Notes under the pieces: generated by a model
What the model was told of the DNA's origin: nothing
The model's database searches: none
Seen by the model: only the letters and a program-made list of their open reading frames with translations
Shown here: piece by piece, positions 51,731 through 59,708 of the stretch
Layout: each line of letters opens with the position of its first letter
How positions within the stretch are numbered: the first letter of the stretch is position 1
Position numbers and translations under genes: made by a program
Origin: Marinococcus sp. PL1-022
GTDB lineage: Bacteria; Bacillota; Bacilli; Bacillales; Marinococcaceae
Assembly (NCBI RefSeq): GCF_033845285.1
Contig: NZ_JAWXCX010000001.1
Span: 2,495,495-2,559,494, forward strand
Direction of reading: 5' to 3'
DNA: 64,000 nt

Positions 51731-52498
51731 ATGCTGGAGGGTAAAACAGCTTTAATCACAGGTGGCGCCGGCGGTATTGGCAAAGAGACAGCTCAGCTGT
51801 TTCTCGATAACGGAGCGGACGTTGTTCTTGTGGATGTGAATGAAGAAGCTTTAACGAACGCTAAAAATGATTTAACGAGCGGGGAAAAGACAATTACTGT
51901 TATCCAGGCAGACGTAACAAAGGTAGAGGACGTCGAAAATTATGTTAAACAAGCAGCAGAGACCTTCGGAAAAATAGACATTTTCTTTAATAATGCAGGT
52001 ATTAACGGCCCTGTCACTCCTATCAGGGATCTGGATAAGGAACAATTTGACTTAATCATGAATATAAATACGACTGGCATTTTCCTTGGGCTGAAGCATA
52101 TGATCCGGCAAATGGAAAAACAGCAATACGGGGTGATCATCAATACCGCTTCCAACGCTGCCTATATCGGGTCAGCGGGAATGGCTGGATATATTGCCTC
52201 CAAGCATGCTGTGGCCGGCCTGACGAAAACGGCCGCTTTGGAAGCCGCTTCAGCCAATATCCGGGTAAACGCTGTAGCACCGGCTGCCATTGACACACAA
52301 ATGCTTACCAGTATTCAGCGCAACCTTTCGCCGGACGATCCGGAACAGGCGGCAGCGGCAATTCGCGAAGGAATACCGGCTGAACGCTTTGGCACTCCAA
52401 AAGAAGTCGCGGAAGTCGTACTTTTTCTCGCTTCCGACCGGGCCTCCTTCGTTACCGGTTCCTTGTATAACGTTGACGGAGGCATGCAGGCCGATTAA
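51731..52498 (+). CDS. Classical short-chain dehydrogenase/reductase, NAD(P)-dependent
   Basis: 255 residues. TGGAGGIG (residues 11-18), NNAGI (about 87), catalytic Ser in INTASNAAYIG (about 137) and YIASKHAV (about 155-162), with the C-terminal ASFVTGSLYNVDGGMQAD. This is the FabG/glucose-dehydrogenase-like group acting on secondary alcohols or sugars; no specific substrate is claimed. ATG 51731 follows GGAGGG five bases away. The longer frame from 51650 starts inside the promoter and is rejected. Single gene. Confidence 0.9.
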   Translation: MLEGKTALITGGAGGIGKETAQLFLDNGADVVLVDVNEEALTNAKNDLTSGEKTITVIQADVTKVEDVENYVKQAAETFGKIDIFFNNAGINGPVTPIRDLDKEQFDLIMNINTTGIFLGLKHMIRQMEKQQYGVIINTASNAAYIGSAGMAGYIASKHAVAGLTKTAALEAASANIRVNAVAPAAIDTQMLTSIQRNLSPDDPEQAAAAIREGIPAERFGTPKEVAEVVLFLASDRASFVTGSLYNVDGGMQAD

Positions 52499-52608
52499 TT
52501 TGCCCTCTCTGTATAACCTCCTCCTTCATGCGCGTTCGCTCTCACTCGTGATACAATCAAACGAGCGAACAGGGTCTTCCGACGGCCTGCATGAAGGAGG
52601 TTCTTTTT

Positions 52609-53184
52609 TTGAAATTAATTATTGGTATAACCGGCGCAACGGGCGCCATTTTTGGCATCCGCCTGCTCGAAATATTAAAATCCACCGACATCGAAACCCA
52701 TCTGATTTTATCCTCCTGGGCAAAGGCTACGATTCCGCTTGAAACAGCGTACACCGTGGCCCAGGTGGAGGCGCTGGCCGACGTTTCGTATTCCTCGAAG
52801 GATCAGGCCGCCCGCATATCCAGTGGCTCCTTTCGTACCGAGGGCATGATTATCGCTCCGTGCAGCATGAAAACGACCGCCTCTATCCGTCACGGCTTTG
52901 CGGACAATCTTATTGCCCGCGCGGCGGATGTCGTTTTAAAAGAGCGCAAGCACCTGCTGCTGATGACACGGGAAACGCCTCTTAACACCATTCACCTGGA
53001 AAACATGCTCGCCCTTTCCAGACTCGGTGTAACTATTGCTCCGCCGATGCCTGCCTTTTACAATCAGCCGGCAGATATCAATGAACTGGTCGACCATATT
53101 GCCTACCGCACGCTCGACCAGTTCGGCATTCATATGGAAGAAGCTGATCGATGGGAAGGCATCCCATCTTCGAAACCCAAATAA
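52609..53184 (+). CDS. ubiX: UbiX/Pad1-family flavin prenyltransferase, orphan
   Basis: 191 residues starting MKLIIGITGATGAIFGIRLLE at TTG 52609, which has GAAGGAGG at perfect spacing. FMN-binding GATGAIFG, IIAPCSMKTTASIRHG (about residue 86) and HLLLMTRETPLNTIHLENML (about 125) are UbiX signatures. The enzyme makes prenylated FMN, the cofactor of UbiD-type (de)carboxylases. No ubiD/bsdC gene is in the window, so its client enzyme must be elsewhere. It lies 110 bases after the SDR gene. Confidence 0.92.
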   Translation: MKLIIGITGATGAIFGIRLLEILKSTDIETHLILSSWAKATIPLETAYTVAQVEALADVSYSSKDQAARISSGSFRTEGMIIAPCSMKTTASIRHGFADNLIARAADVVLKERKHLLLMTRETPLNTIHLENMLALSRLGVTIAPPMPAFYNQPADINELVDHIAYRTLDQFGIHMEEADRWEGIPSSKPK

Positions 53185-53220
53185 AAGCGGACGCCCGGTC
53201 AAAAGGCGTCCGCTTTTATT
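53179..53220. terminator. Bidirectional terminator between ubiX and the PhzF-family gene
   Basis: ATAAAAGCGGACGCC pairs perfectly with GGCGTCCGCTTTTAT around a nine-base loop, between converging genes. Confidence 0.9.
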
Positions 53221-53247
53221 TCTGAATTCGATTCTCTTAAGATACTA

Positions 53248-54042
53248 TCAGGCGAGCCAGTCGCCCTTCATAACGGTCACTGCCCGCCCGCCGATATGAC
53301 AGCGGCTGCGGTGCATTTCCACCTCCACAATCCCTTCCCGTTTACTGGCCTGTTTGGCCGTGAAGCTCTGCTTTGCCATCCGTTTTGCCCAATACGGGCC
53401 GAGGGCACAGTGCGCCGAGCCCGTCACCGGGTCCTCCTCCACACCAATGGCTGGAAAGAAGCAGCGTGACACAAAGTCGATTCCTTCCTCTTCCGATAAA
53501 GATGTAACTATGCATCCGCGTGTTGTATGCTCCGCTAATGCTTCCATATCCGGTACGATATTTCGAAGCGCCGCCTCGGAGTCGACCTCTACAACAACAT
53601 CCATCCGATTCTGCTCCACGGCAGGCGCCTTTATCCCAAGAGCCTGCAGAAGCCCTTCATTTAAAGGCGCAGGCTCGGGCGGCTCTGACGGAAAATCAAG
53701 CCAGATGGATCCTTCTTTTAGAAAGGCAGCCAAAGGCCCGCTCGCGCTTTGAAACGTAATCGTCTGCGTTTTGGCCACTTCCTTCTCTTCCCACAGCACG
53801 TGTGCGGAGGCAAGTGTCGCATGACCGCATAAATCCACTTCAGCGGAAGGGGTAAACCAGCGTATGCCGTATTCGCCTTCTTCCTTTTTGAACAAAAAAG
53901 CCGTTTCGGAAAGATTCATTTCTGCAGCTGTCTGCTGCATCCACGCCTCGGACTTCTGCTCCGTTCCCTCCAGCAGGCACACGCCTGCCGGATTACCGTA
54001 AAAAGCCTCATTCGTAAAAGCGTCCACCGTATATATCTTCAT
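53248..54042 (-). CDS. PhzF-family isomerase-like protein
   Basis: 264 residues. Family motifs: YTVDAFTNEAFYGNPAGVCLLE at the start with the catalytic Glu in NLSETAFLF (about residue 46), RWFTPSAEVDLCGHATLASAHVL (about 61-83) and EDPVTGSAHCALGPYW (about 205-220). PhzF relatives isomerise or epimerise small molecules; in Bacillus the substrates are unknown. ATG 54042 has AAGGAG seven bases ahead; the upstream ATG at 54060 has none. Stands alone. Confidence 0.9.
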   Translation of the reverse strand: MKIYTVDAFTNEAFYGNPAGVCLLEGTEQKSEAWMQQTAAEMNLSETAFLFKKEEGEYGIRWFTPSAEVDLCGHATLASAHVLWEEKEVAKTQTITFQSASGPLAAFLKEGSIWLDFPSEPPEPAPLNEGLLQALGIKAPAVEQNRMDVVVEVDSEAALRNIVPDMEALAEHTTRGCIVTSLSEEEGIDFVSRCFFPAIGVEEDPVTGSAHCALGPYWAKRMAKQSFTAKQASKREGIVEVEMHRSRCHIGGRAVTVMKGDWLA

Positions 54043-54091
54043 GTTTTTTCTCCTTATCACTATTATTCTGCCTGCATTGTAGCACAGGTTG

Positions 54092-54130
54092 AAAAAAAGG
54101 GCATCGAACTCCTCTGAGTCCGTGCCCTTT
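54092..54130 (-). terminator. Terminator of the second tct operon
   Basis: AAAGGGCA pairs with TGCCCTTT with an inner ACTC/GAGT helix, followed by seven T residues on the reverse strand, right after the tctA stop. Confidence 0.8.
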
Positions 54131-54137
54131 ACGTGAA

Positions 54138-55631
54138 TTATGCCTGCTTTGCTTTATTATTTTTTACTGCGGTCAAAATGAACGGAACACTGATCGATAA
54201 AATAATCATAATAATCAACACGATACTGATCGGCGAAGAAAAGAACACCGAAGGACTGCCATCGGACACAATTAAACTCTTACGGAAATTCTGCTCCATA
54301 TCGTGTCCGACAATCAACGCCAGAATTAAAGGAGCGATCGGGAAGCGCAGCAGTTTAAAGGCCAGTCCGAGCACGCCAAATGCCAGTAGGATGTAAAAAT
54401 CGATCGTGCTGTAGCTGAGTGTATAGGCACCGACAAAGCCAAGCATCAGTATCAATGGATACAGAATATGGGACGGCGTATCAAGCACTTTAATTAATAG
54501 GCCGACTAAAAGGATGTTAATCACTACCAGAAACAGATTTCCGATAAACATACTGTTGATCAGTGTCCAAATAGTTGTTGGTTCACTTTCAAACAACAGC
54601 GGGCCGGGCTGGATGCCAAGCATAACCAATGCCCCCAGTAATACAGCTGTCGTTCCGGATCCGGGTATGCCCATGCTTAACAGCGGGATCAACGCCCCTA
54701 CAGAAGCGCTGTTGTTTGCTGATTCAGGAGCAGCTACTCCTTCAGCCGTTCCCTGGCCGAATCTTTCCGGAGTCTTAGATAACTGCCGCTCCGTAGTATA
54801 GCCAAGCATCGAAGCGATAGATCCGCCAGCGCCAGGCAGTACTCCAATTAAAAAACCGAGCGGAGCACTTCGAATGATTGGCATTCTGGAGGCCTTCCAC
54901 TGTTCTTTGGTAAACCACAGGCTTTCCACCTTGTTTTTCTTTTCCGGCGGCCGGTTAATAGCAATAAAATTATACAATACTTCCCCGACAGCATAGATGC
55001 CAATGATAACGATAAGAAAATCAATGCCCTCGGTCAGCTGCGGCAGTCCCATTGTAAAACGGTACACACTGCTTTGTGCGTCCACCCCGATCGTAATCAG
55101 CACTAAGCCGAACAGCATAGAAATAAACCCCTTCAGCATATCCCCCCGGGAGAGGGACACAATCGCTGAAAGCGTAAAAAGCATCAGCAGAAAGTATTCG
55201 GCCGGGCCAAAGCGTATGGCGAAATCAGCCAACGGCCCGGCAAGGAAAGTAAAGCCTACGACCGCTACTGTTCCTCCAACCAGGGAAGCTATTGTAGCTA
55301 TCGCTAAGGCCTGGCCGGCCTGGCCGTTTTTGGCCATCGGATATCCATCAAACGAGGCAGCAATCGCTGATGCATCCCCAGGTGTATTTAAAAGAATAGA
55401 GCTTCTCGAGCCCCCATACATAGCTCCGTAATAAATGGCAATTAATAAAATCATCGCACTGATCGGTTCCATGCCGAAAGTAACCGGGATCAATACCGCT
55501 ACGCCTGTAGCCGGCCCCAGTCCAGGAAGCATCCCCACAATCGTACCCAGCAGTCCTCCTAAAAAGACAAAAAGTAAATTAAGGGGGGTTATTGCATTCA
55601 TTAAACCGTCTATAAAATATCCGTAATCCAT
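54138..55631 (-). CDS. tctA: Tripartite tricarboxylate transporter large subunit TctA, second copy
   Basis: 497 residues with about twelve hydrophobic segments. GMLPGLGPATGVAVLIPVTF, YYGAMYGGSRSSILLNTPGDASA and LGFLIGVLPGAGGSIASMLGY are diagnostic for TctA. It is a clear paralogue of the protein at 25233, and its shared loop motifs show the same duplication. It is the last gene of a reverse-strand tctC-tctB-tctA operon with 18 bases to tctB. Substrate is not predictable. Confidence 0.93.
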   Translation of the reverse strand: MDYGYFIDGLMNAITPLNLLFVFLGGLLGTIVGMLPGLGPATGVAVLIPVTFGMEPISAMILLIAIYYGAMYGGSRSSILLNTPGDASAIAASFDGYPMAKNGQAGQALAIATIASLVGGTVAVVGFTFLAGPLADFAIRFGPAEYFLLMLFTLSAIVSLSRGDMLKGFISMLFGLVLITIGVDAQSSVYRFTMGLPQLTEGIDFLIVIIGIYAVGEVLYNFIAINRPPEKKNKVESLWFTKEQWKASRMPIIRSAPLGFLIGVLPGAGGSIASMLGYTTERQLSKTPERFGQGTAEGVAAPESANNSASVGALIPLLSMGIPGSGTTAVLLGALVMLGIQPGPLLFESEPTTIWTLINSMFIGNLFLVVINILLVGLLIKVLDTPSHILYPLILMLGFVGAYTLSYSTIDFYILLAFGVLGLAFKLLRFPIAPLILALIVGHDMEQNFRKSLIVSDGSPSVFFSSPISIVLIIMIILSISVPFILTAVKNNKAKQA

Positions 55632-55649
55632 TTTTCTTCCCCCTGTTCG

Positions 55650-56108
55650 TTATGGCAGACTGATATTCAGCATTTCCGCAAAAATGTACCAGGACATAAA
55701 AGTGAAAATAAGTGTTGTAAGTATATTGATGAGCCATCTGGATTTACCGTTAATAATGAACATAAGTACTCCCAAATACAGCAGAGTGGCAATAATGTAG
55801 CCGGCAAAGTCAAATATAAGCGCATAAACCACTCCGAAAACAAGCGTTCCCACGATAATATAAGGAGTACGGCCCTGAGCAATTGCCTGTATATCTTCGT
55901 CTTCCTTGTGCTCCTGATGACGCTCCTTGTAGGAGCGAATGAAATAAAAGACGCTCAAAACGAGAAGCAGCACGGAGGCTCCCATTGGAAAATAATGCGG
56001 CCCGAAAGCATTTCCAAGCTGGGCCTGAGCTAAATTTAATGTCGCAATGATAAAAACTACTGCCGTTAGTATAAACACCGCCGGCAGCGATAATTTAACC
56101 GCTGTCAT
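55650..56108 (-). CDS. tctB: Tripartite tricarboxylate transporter small subunit TctB, second copy
   Basis: 152 residues with four hydrophobic segments and a charged central loop (RSYKERHQEHKEDED), the TctB layout. ATG 56108 has AGAGGTG at good spacing; GTG 56117 is less likely. It lies 15 bases after tctC and 18 before tctA, so the three are one operon. The C-terminal MLNISLP matches the first TctB (LLNISLPPG). Confidence 0.88.
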   Translation of the reverse strand: MTAVKLSLPAVFILTAVVFIIATLNLAQAQLGNAFGPHYFPMGASVLLLVLSVFYFIRSYKERHQEHKEDEDIQAIAQGRTPYIIVGTLVFGVVYALIFDFAGYIIATLLYLGVLMFIINGKSRWLINILTTLIFTFMSWYIFAEMLNISLP

Positions 56109-56123
56109 GCAAAGCACCTCTTT

Positions 56124-57101
56124 CTATTCAGTCAAACCAGCGTTCGTCAGAAGCTCTTCATACGTTTGCTCCTGTTCGTCCATGAATTGTTCTGTCTCTT
56201 CTGCGTCCATGTAATAATCATCCCACTGGTTGTTTTCAAGGATGGTCTTCCATTCCTCTGTTTCAACCATCTGCTGCAGGCGTTCGTCCCAATAAGCAAT
56301 CTCTTCCTCTGTCATATCAGGAGGACCCATAACCCCGCGCCAATGGGGGAAGACCAGATCTACACCCTGCTCCTTGAATGTCGGCACCTCCGGCAGTTCA
56401 TCCAGGCGTTCCTCCGAAGAGACTCCCACAATATCCAGCCGGTCGGCTTTATACTGTTCACTTGCTTCCGAGACTGACATCGTCGCAACATCAATGTGAC
56501 CACCCAGCAGAGCTGTAACTACTTCGCCACCGCTCTCGTAAACTAGAAAATCCAGCTTTGACGGGTCTATACCATATTCCTGGGCAGCCTGTATAAATGA
56601 AAGATGGTCATCGTTGCCAAGCCCGGGCGCCACTCCTATTTTTAATGATTCCGGATCCTTTTTCAGCTGCTCCATCACGGACTCTAAATCTTGATAGTCC
56701 GAGTCTGGTCCAACCGCGATGGACTGCCATTCTGTAGCTAAAATCGCCAGTGGTGTGAAATCTTCATGGGATAATTCACTTAGCCCTAACGCATTATTGG
56801 TGAATAAAAGGCTCGAGTTTACAGCCAGCGTGTTGCTGTCTCTGTTTTTTAAATACTGAAAACCCACTTCGCCTCCGCCTCCGGGTTTATTCACTACATT
56901 AATGTCGGATTCCACCAGATCATTATTATTCAGGGCTCTCTGCATTGACCGGGCCGTCAGATCCCAGCCGCCTCCAGGCGTAGCCGGAGCCACAAATTCA
57001 ATTAAGTCCGGCGGATAATCACTTTCTTCACCCTGGGACTGCTCTGCGGAACAGCCGCTGATAAAAGCAATGGATAATAACAACAGCACTAATTTTTTCA
57101 A
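56124..57101 (-). CDS. tctC: Tripartite tricarboxylate transporter binding lipoprotein TctC, second copy
   Basis: 325 residues. Lipoprotein signal ends FISGCSAEQ. Ligand loops FVAPATPGGGWDLTARSMQRAL and VNKPGGGGEVGFQYL match TctC/BugT proteins; PHWRGVMGPPDMTEEEIAYW aligns with the first copy's VNWRGFLGPPNMSDAEIAYY. First gene of the operon, with a GAGGGGAATC leader and a cre box upstream. Ligand unknown. Confidence 0.91.
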   Translation of the reverse strand: MKKLVLLLLSIAFISGCSAEQSQGEESDYPPDLIEFVAPATPGGGWDLTARSMQRALNNNDLVESDINVVNKPGGGGEVGFQYLKNRDSNTLAVNSSLLFTNNALGLSELSHEDFTPLAILATEWQSIAVGPDSDYQDLESVMEQLKKDPESLKIGVAPGLGNDDHLSFIQAAQEYGIDPSKLDFLVYESGGEVVTALLGGHIDVATMSVSEASEQYKADRLDIVGVSSEERLDELPEVPTFKEQGVDLVFPHWRGVMGPPDMTEEEIAYWDERLQQMVETEEWKTILENNQWDDYYMDAEETEQFMDEQEQTYEELLTNAGLTE

Positions 57102-57162
57102 TGATTCCCCTCCTCACGCTTTTCGTTATACTATCAACAATCTTATAGATTTTTCTGTAAAT

Positions 57163-57176
57163 TGTAATCGTTTTCA
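57163..57176. promoter_or_regulatory. CcpA cre box upstream of the second tct operon
   Basis: TGAAAACGATTACA on the reverse strand fits TGWAANCGNTNWCA at every fixed position, about 60 bases before the tctC start. Confidence 0.8.
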
Positions 57177-57224
57177 AAATTACTCATTTTTAATTCTTTT
57201 GGTGCTTTTTGTTCATTTTGTGCA

Positions 57225-57254
57225 CAAAAAAAGAGCTCGGAAAGGAACTCTTTT
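57225..57254 (-). terminator. Terminator of the third two-component operon
   Basis: AAAGAG-type arms pair around a GGAAAGG centre, with seven T residues on the reverse strand just after the response regulator stop. Confidence 0.6.
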
Positions 57255-57933
57255 AAATTTCATAATAATGTCGCTCCGGCCGGCCTACAATGCCGTACTC
57301 CAGCCGGGCTTCTGCTTCTCCTTCAGAGATCATAAATTCTAAATATCTTCTCGCCGTGGTTCTGGAAGCACCTATTTTATTCGCCGCCTGCTCCGCAGTA
57401 AGTCCTCCGTGAGCCTCGCGTAAAACCTTTTCTACACTTTCAAGGGTCAAGTAGTCAATACCGGTCGGAAGCTTTCGTTTATCTGCAGCAGGCTTCGATT
57501 CAACCGGCTGGGACAGATAATCATCAATGAATTGCTGGTTCACATTTTGCACAGCATCCATGGAGTCTCTTTTCGATAAATAATCCTTTATTGTCTGTTC
57601 AAATTTTTCAATGGTCACCGGCTTAATCAGATAGTTAACAATACCGCCGCGCAGCGACTTCTCCAGGTATTCCCGGTCCGTGGCTGCCGTAATAATAATA
57701 ATGTCTGTGCCGGGATAAAAGTGACGAAGGTCCTCAAGTAAATGTATTCCCATACTGTCCGGAAGATATATATCAAGCAGCAGCACGTCAGCTTGTCTTT
57801 CCTTGAGCAGCTCCCACATTTCCTTCGCATTCAGAGCGTGACCCGCGGATTCTATACCATTAATATTTTCCAGGTACTTCTCGTGCAGCATGCCTATCCG
57901 GTAATCATCCTCCACGATTAACGCCTTACGCAT
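57253..57933 (-). CDS. CitB/DcuR-type response regulator, third copy
   Basis: 226 residues. Receiver: VEDDYRIG (about residue 7), LLLDIYLPDSMG (about 54), and NYLIKPVTIEKFEQ (about 104). Helix-turn-helix TAEQAANKIGASRTTARRYLEFMISEGEAEARLEYGIVGRPERHYYEI closely matches the first copy, so they are recent paralogues. ATG 57933 overlaps the kinase stop by eight bases; GTG 57936 is an alternative with AAGGAGG six bases ahead. Its likely target is the tctCBA operon directly downstream. Confidence 0.91.
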   Translation of the reverse strand: MRKALIVEDDYRIGMLHEKYLENINGIESAGHALNAKEMWELLKERQADVLLLDIYLPDSMGIHLLEDLRHFYPGTDIIIITAATDREYLEKSLRGGIVNYLIKPVTIEKFEQTIKDYLSKRDSMDAVQNVNQQFIDDYLSQPVESKPAADKRKLPTGIDYLTLESVEKVLREAHGGLTAEQAANKIGASRTTARRYLEFMISEGEAEARLEYGIVGRPERHYYEI

Positions 57934-59527
57934 CACGTACCCCCTCCTTATTTCTTTCTTTGGGAATAAACACACTTACAACAGTTCCCTCCTCCGGGTT
58001 TGAATATACTTCAATCATTCCGCCCAGCTCGTCGACTTCATTTTTAACGTTTGCCATGCCATAGCCACGGCCCTCTCCCTTCGAAGAAGCACCCTGCTGG
58101 AAAAGGTCTGTTTGAAGATCCTCCGGCATCCCAGGCCCATTATCTCTTATCTCCATGACAATGTCATTGCCAATATCCGTTACAAAAAAGCTTACTTCCC
58201 GTTTCTTTTGGCCATTCACTGCTTCAATTGCATTATCGATTAAATTCCCGGCAATAATAATTAATGATGTTAAAGTCACATGCTTTGGCATACTGGATAG
58301 AAAAGATTCTGAATCAATAATAAAATTGGTTTTTTTCTCTGAAGCGGCGGCGGCTTTTCCGAGGAGCACAGCCTGAAGCTTTTCATCACGGATTTGGTCT
58401 ACCACCTTCTTCGTATGCTTTTGCTGAGCGTTGGATTCATCCATCAGCATCTGTTCTGCCTCTGTATAATAACCGAGCTGCAAAAGACCCATTAACGCGT
58501 AAAGCTTATTCGTGAACTCATGGGACTGGGCCCGCAGATCATCAGAATATTTTTTTACATCAGAGAATGCTTCTATCATCTGCTTCATCTCCGTTTTGTC
58601 CCGGAACGTGAATACCCTTCCCACCCTCTGTCCATATTGGGCTATTGGACTTTCATTTACAATTAAGGTTTTTGAAGCCGTTATTATTTCTTCGTTTCGA
58701 ATCACTGAGCTGTCCTTTAGCATCTTCCTTTCCCGGGAAGAGGGCAATACTTCTTCAATCAGCAGTCCTTCGCGGTTTCGGGGAAGCTGCAGAAGCTCCT
58801 CCGCAGCTTTATTAACCATCGTCACCCGATCATCATTATCCACCGCAATAATCCCTTCATGCACAGAGCCAATAATAGCCGCCCGGTCCCGGTACAGATC
58901 AGCAATCTGATAAGGCTCCAGTCCCAGCGTATCCGAGCGGATACTTCTGGAGAGCCATACGGTACAAACAGCTCCGATCAGCAGAACAATTAGTGAAATG
59001 GCAGCTGTCCGGCCCGTCTGCTTCCACACATCTGCCCTGATGGCAGCTTTGGAATATTCAACAACAGCCGCTCCTTCCACAGAGGTATAATCGCCGTAGT
59101 CTATTGAAACAGGCGCATGACTCCGGATGACTTCTTCATTATCTGTGCTGCCCTCTCTCACATAGCTTCCGCCGAATACTAAAGCTGTATACGCATCCCC
59201 CGAATCAGGATCAAGCTCTCTGCCATCCCCTGCAATTACCTCGCTGTTTCGATCAATTATGTATACCTGGTCTGCGTTCACCTGCATGCGTATCTGTTCA
59301 CTAATCACATCTGCTTCCTGCTTTTCCCCATTCTCAAAAGCATCTTCCACTGCCGGGAACCCTGCCACGGATCGACTGGTCTGCAGGGCAAGCTGCCTGG
59401 CATCGTTGGTTTCCTGACGGAATTCATTCCAGGCGTAAACACTGTTTGCCAGAACAATCACCAGCAGCAAAAGCAGAAATACCAGGAATCCAATTTTTGT
59501 CTGCAACTTGTATTTTTTGCGATTCAA
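57926..59527 (-). CDS. CitA/DcuS-type sensor histidine kinase, third copy, divergent sensor domain
   Basis: 533 residues from TTG 59527, chosen because GGAAAGGAGGG precedes it at the right spacing and it gives MNRKKYKLQTKIGFL, the family start. Two membrane helices flank a Cache-like domain that lacks the RYxHP and SxR ligand motifs of the other two kinases (it reads YIIDRNSEVIAGDG...RSHAPVSIDYG). Then PAS (HEGIIAVDNDDRVTMVN), phospho-His in AQSHEFTNKLYALMGLLQL, and ATPase boxes NLIDNAIEA and DNGPGMPED, GEGRGYGMANV. A different ligand is likely. Confidence 0.9.
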   Translation of the reverse strand: MNRKKYKLQTKIGFLVFLLLLLVIVLANSVYAWNEFRQETNDARQLALQTSRSVAGFPAVEDAFENGEKQEADVISEQIRMQVNADQVYIIDRNSEVIAGDGRELDPDSGDAYTALVFGGSYVREGSTDNEEVIRSHAPVSIDYGDYTSVEGAAVVEYSKAAIRADVWKQTGRTAAISLIVLLIGAVCTVWLSRSIRSDTLGLEPYQIADLYRDRAAIIGSVHEGIIAVDNDDRVTMVNKAAEELLQLPRNREGLLIEEVLPSSRERKMLKDSSVIRNEEIITASKTLIVNESPIAQYGQRVGRVFTFRDKTEMKQMIEAFSDVKKYSDDLRAQSHEFTNKLYALMGLLQLGYYTEAEQMLMDESNAQQKHTKKVVDQIRDEKLQAVLLGKAAAASEKKTNFIIDSESFLSSMPKHVTLTSLIIIAGNLIDNAIEAVNGQKKREVSFFVTDIGNDIVMEIRDNGPGMPEDLQTDLFQQGASSKGEGRGYGMANVKNEVDELGGMIEVYSNPEEGTVVSVFIPKERNKEGVRDA

Positions 59528-59708
59528 TTTGGCCCTCCTTTCCGTCTGCAATTATTTTTTCCAAATGTGAAGTATCTTTTATCCTATCATAGAAAAACAT
59601 GTATTTAGGAAACAAGGATTAATTATCCATTTGATAGGGAATGGGGTATGACACATACTTCCTGCCCCGGTAGTTGTGACTATAAGCAGAAAGGAGAGAA
59701 ACTAATAG

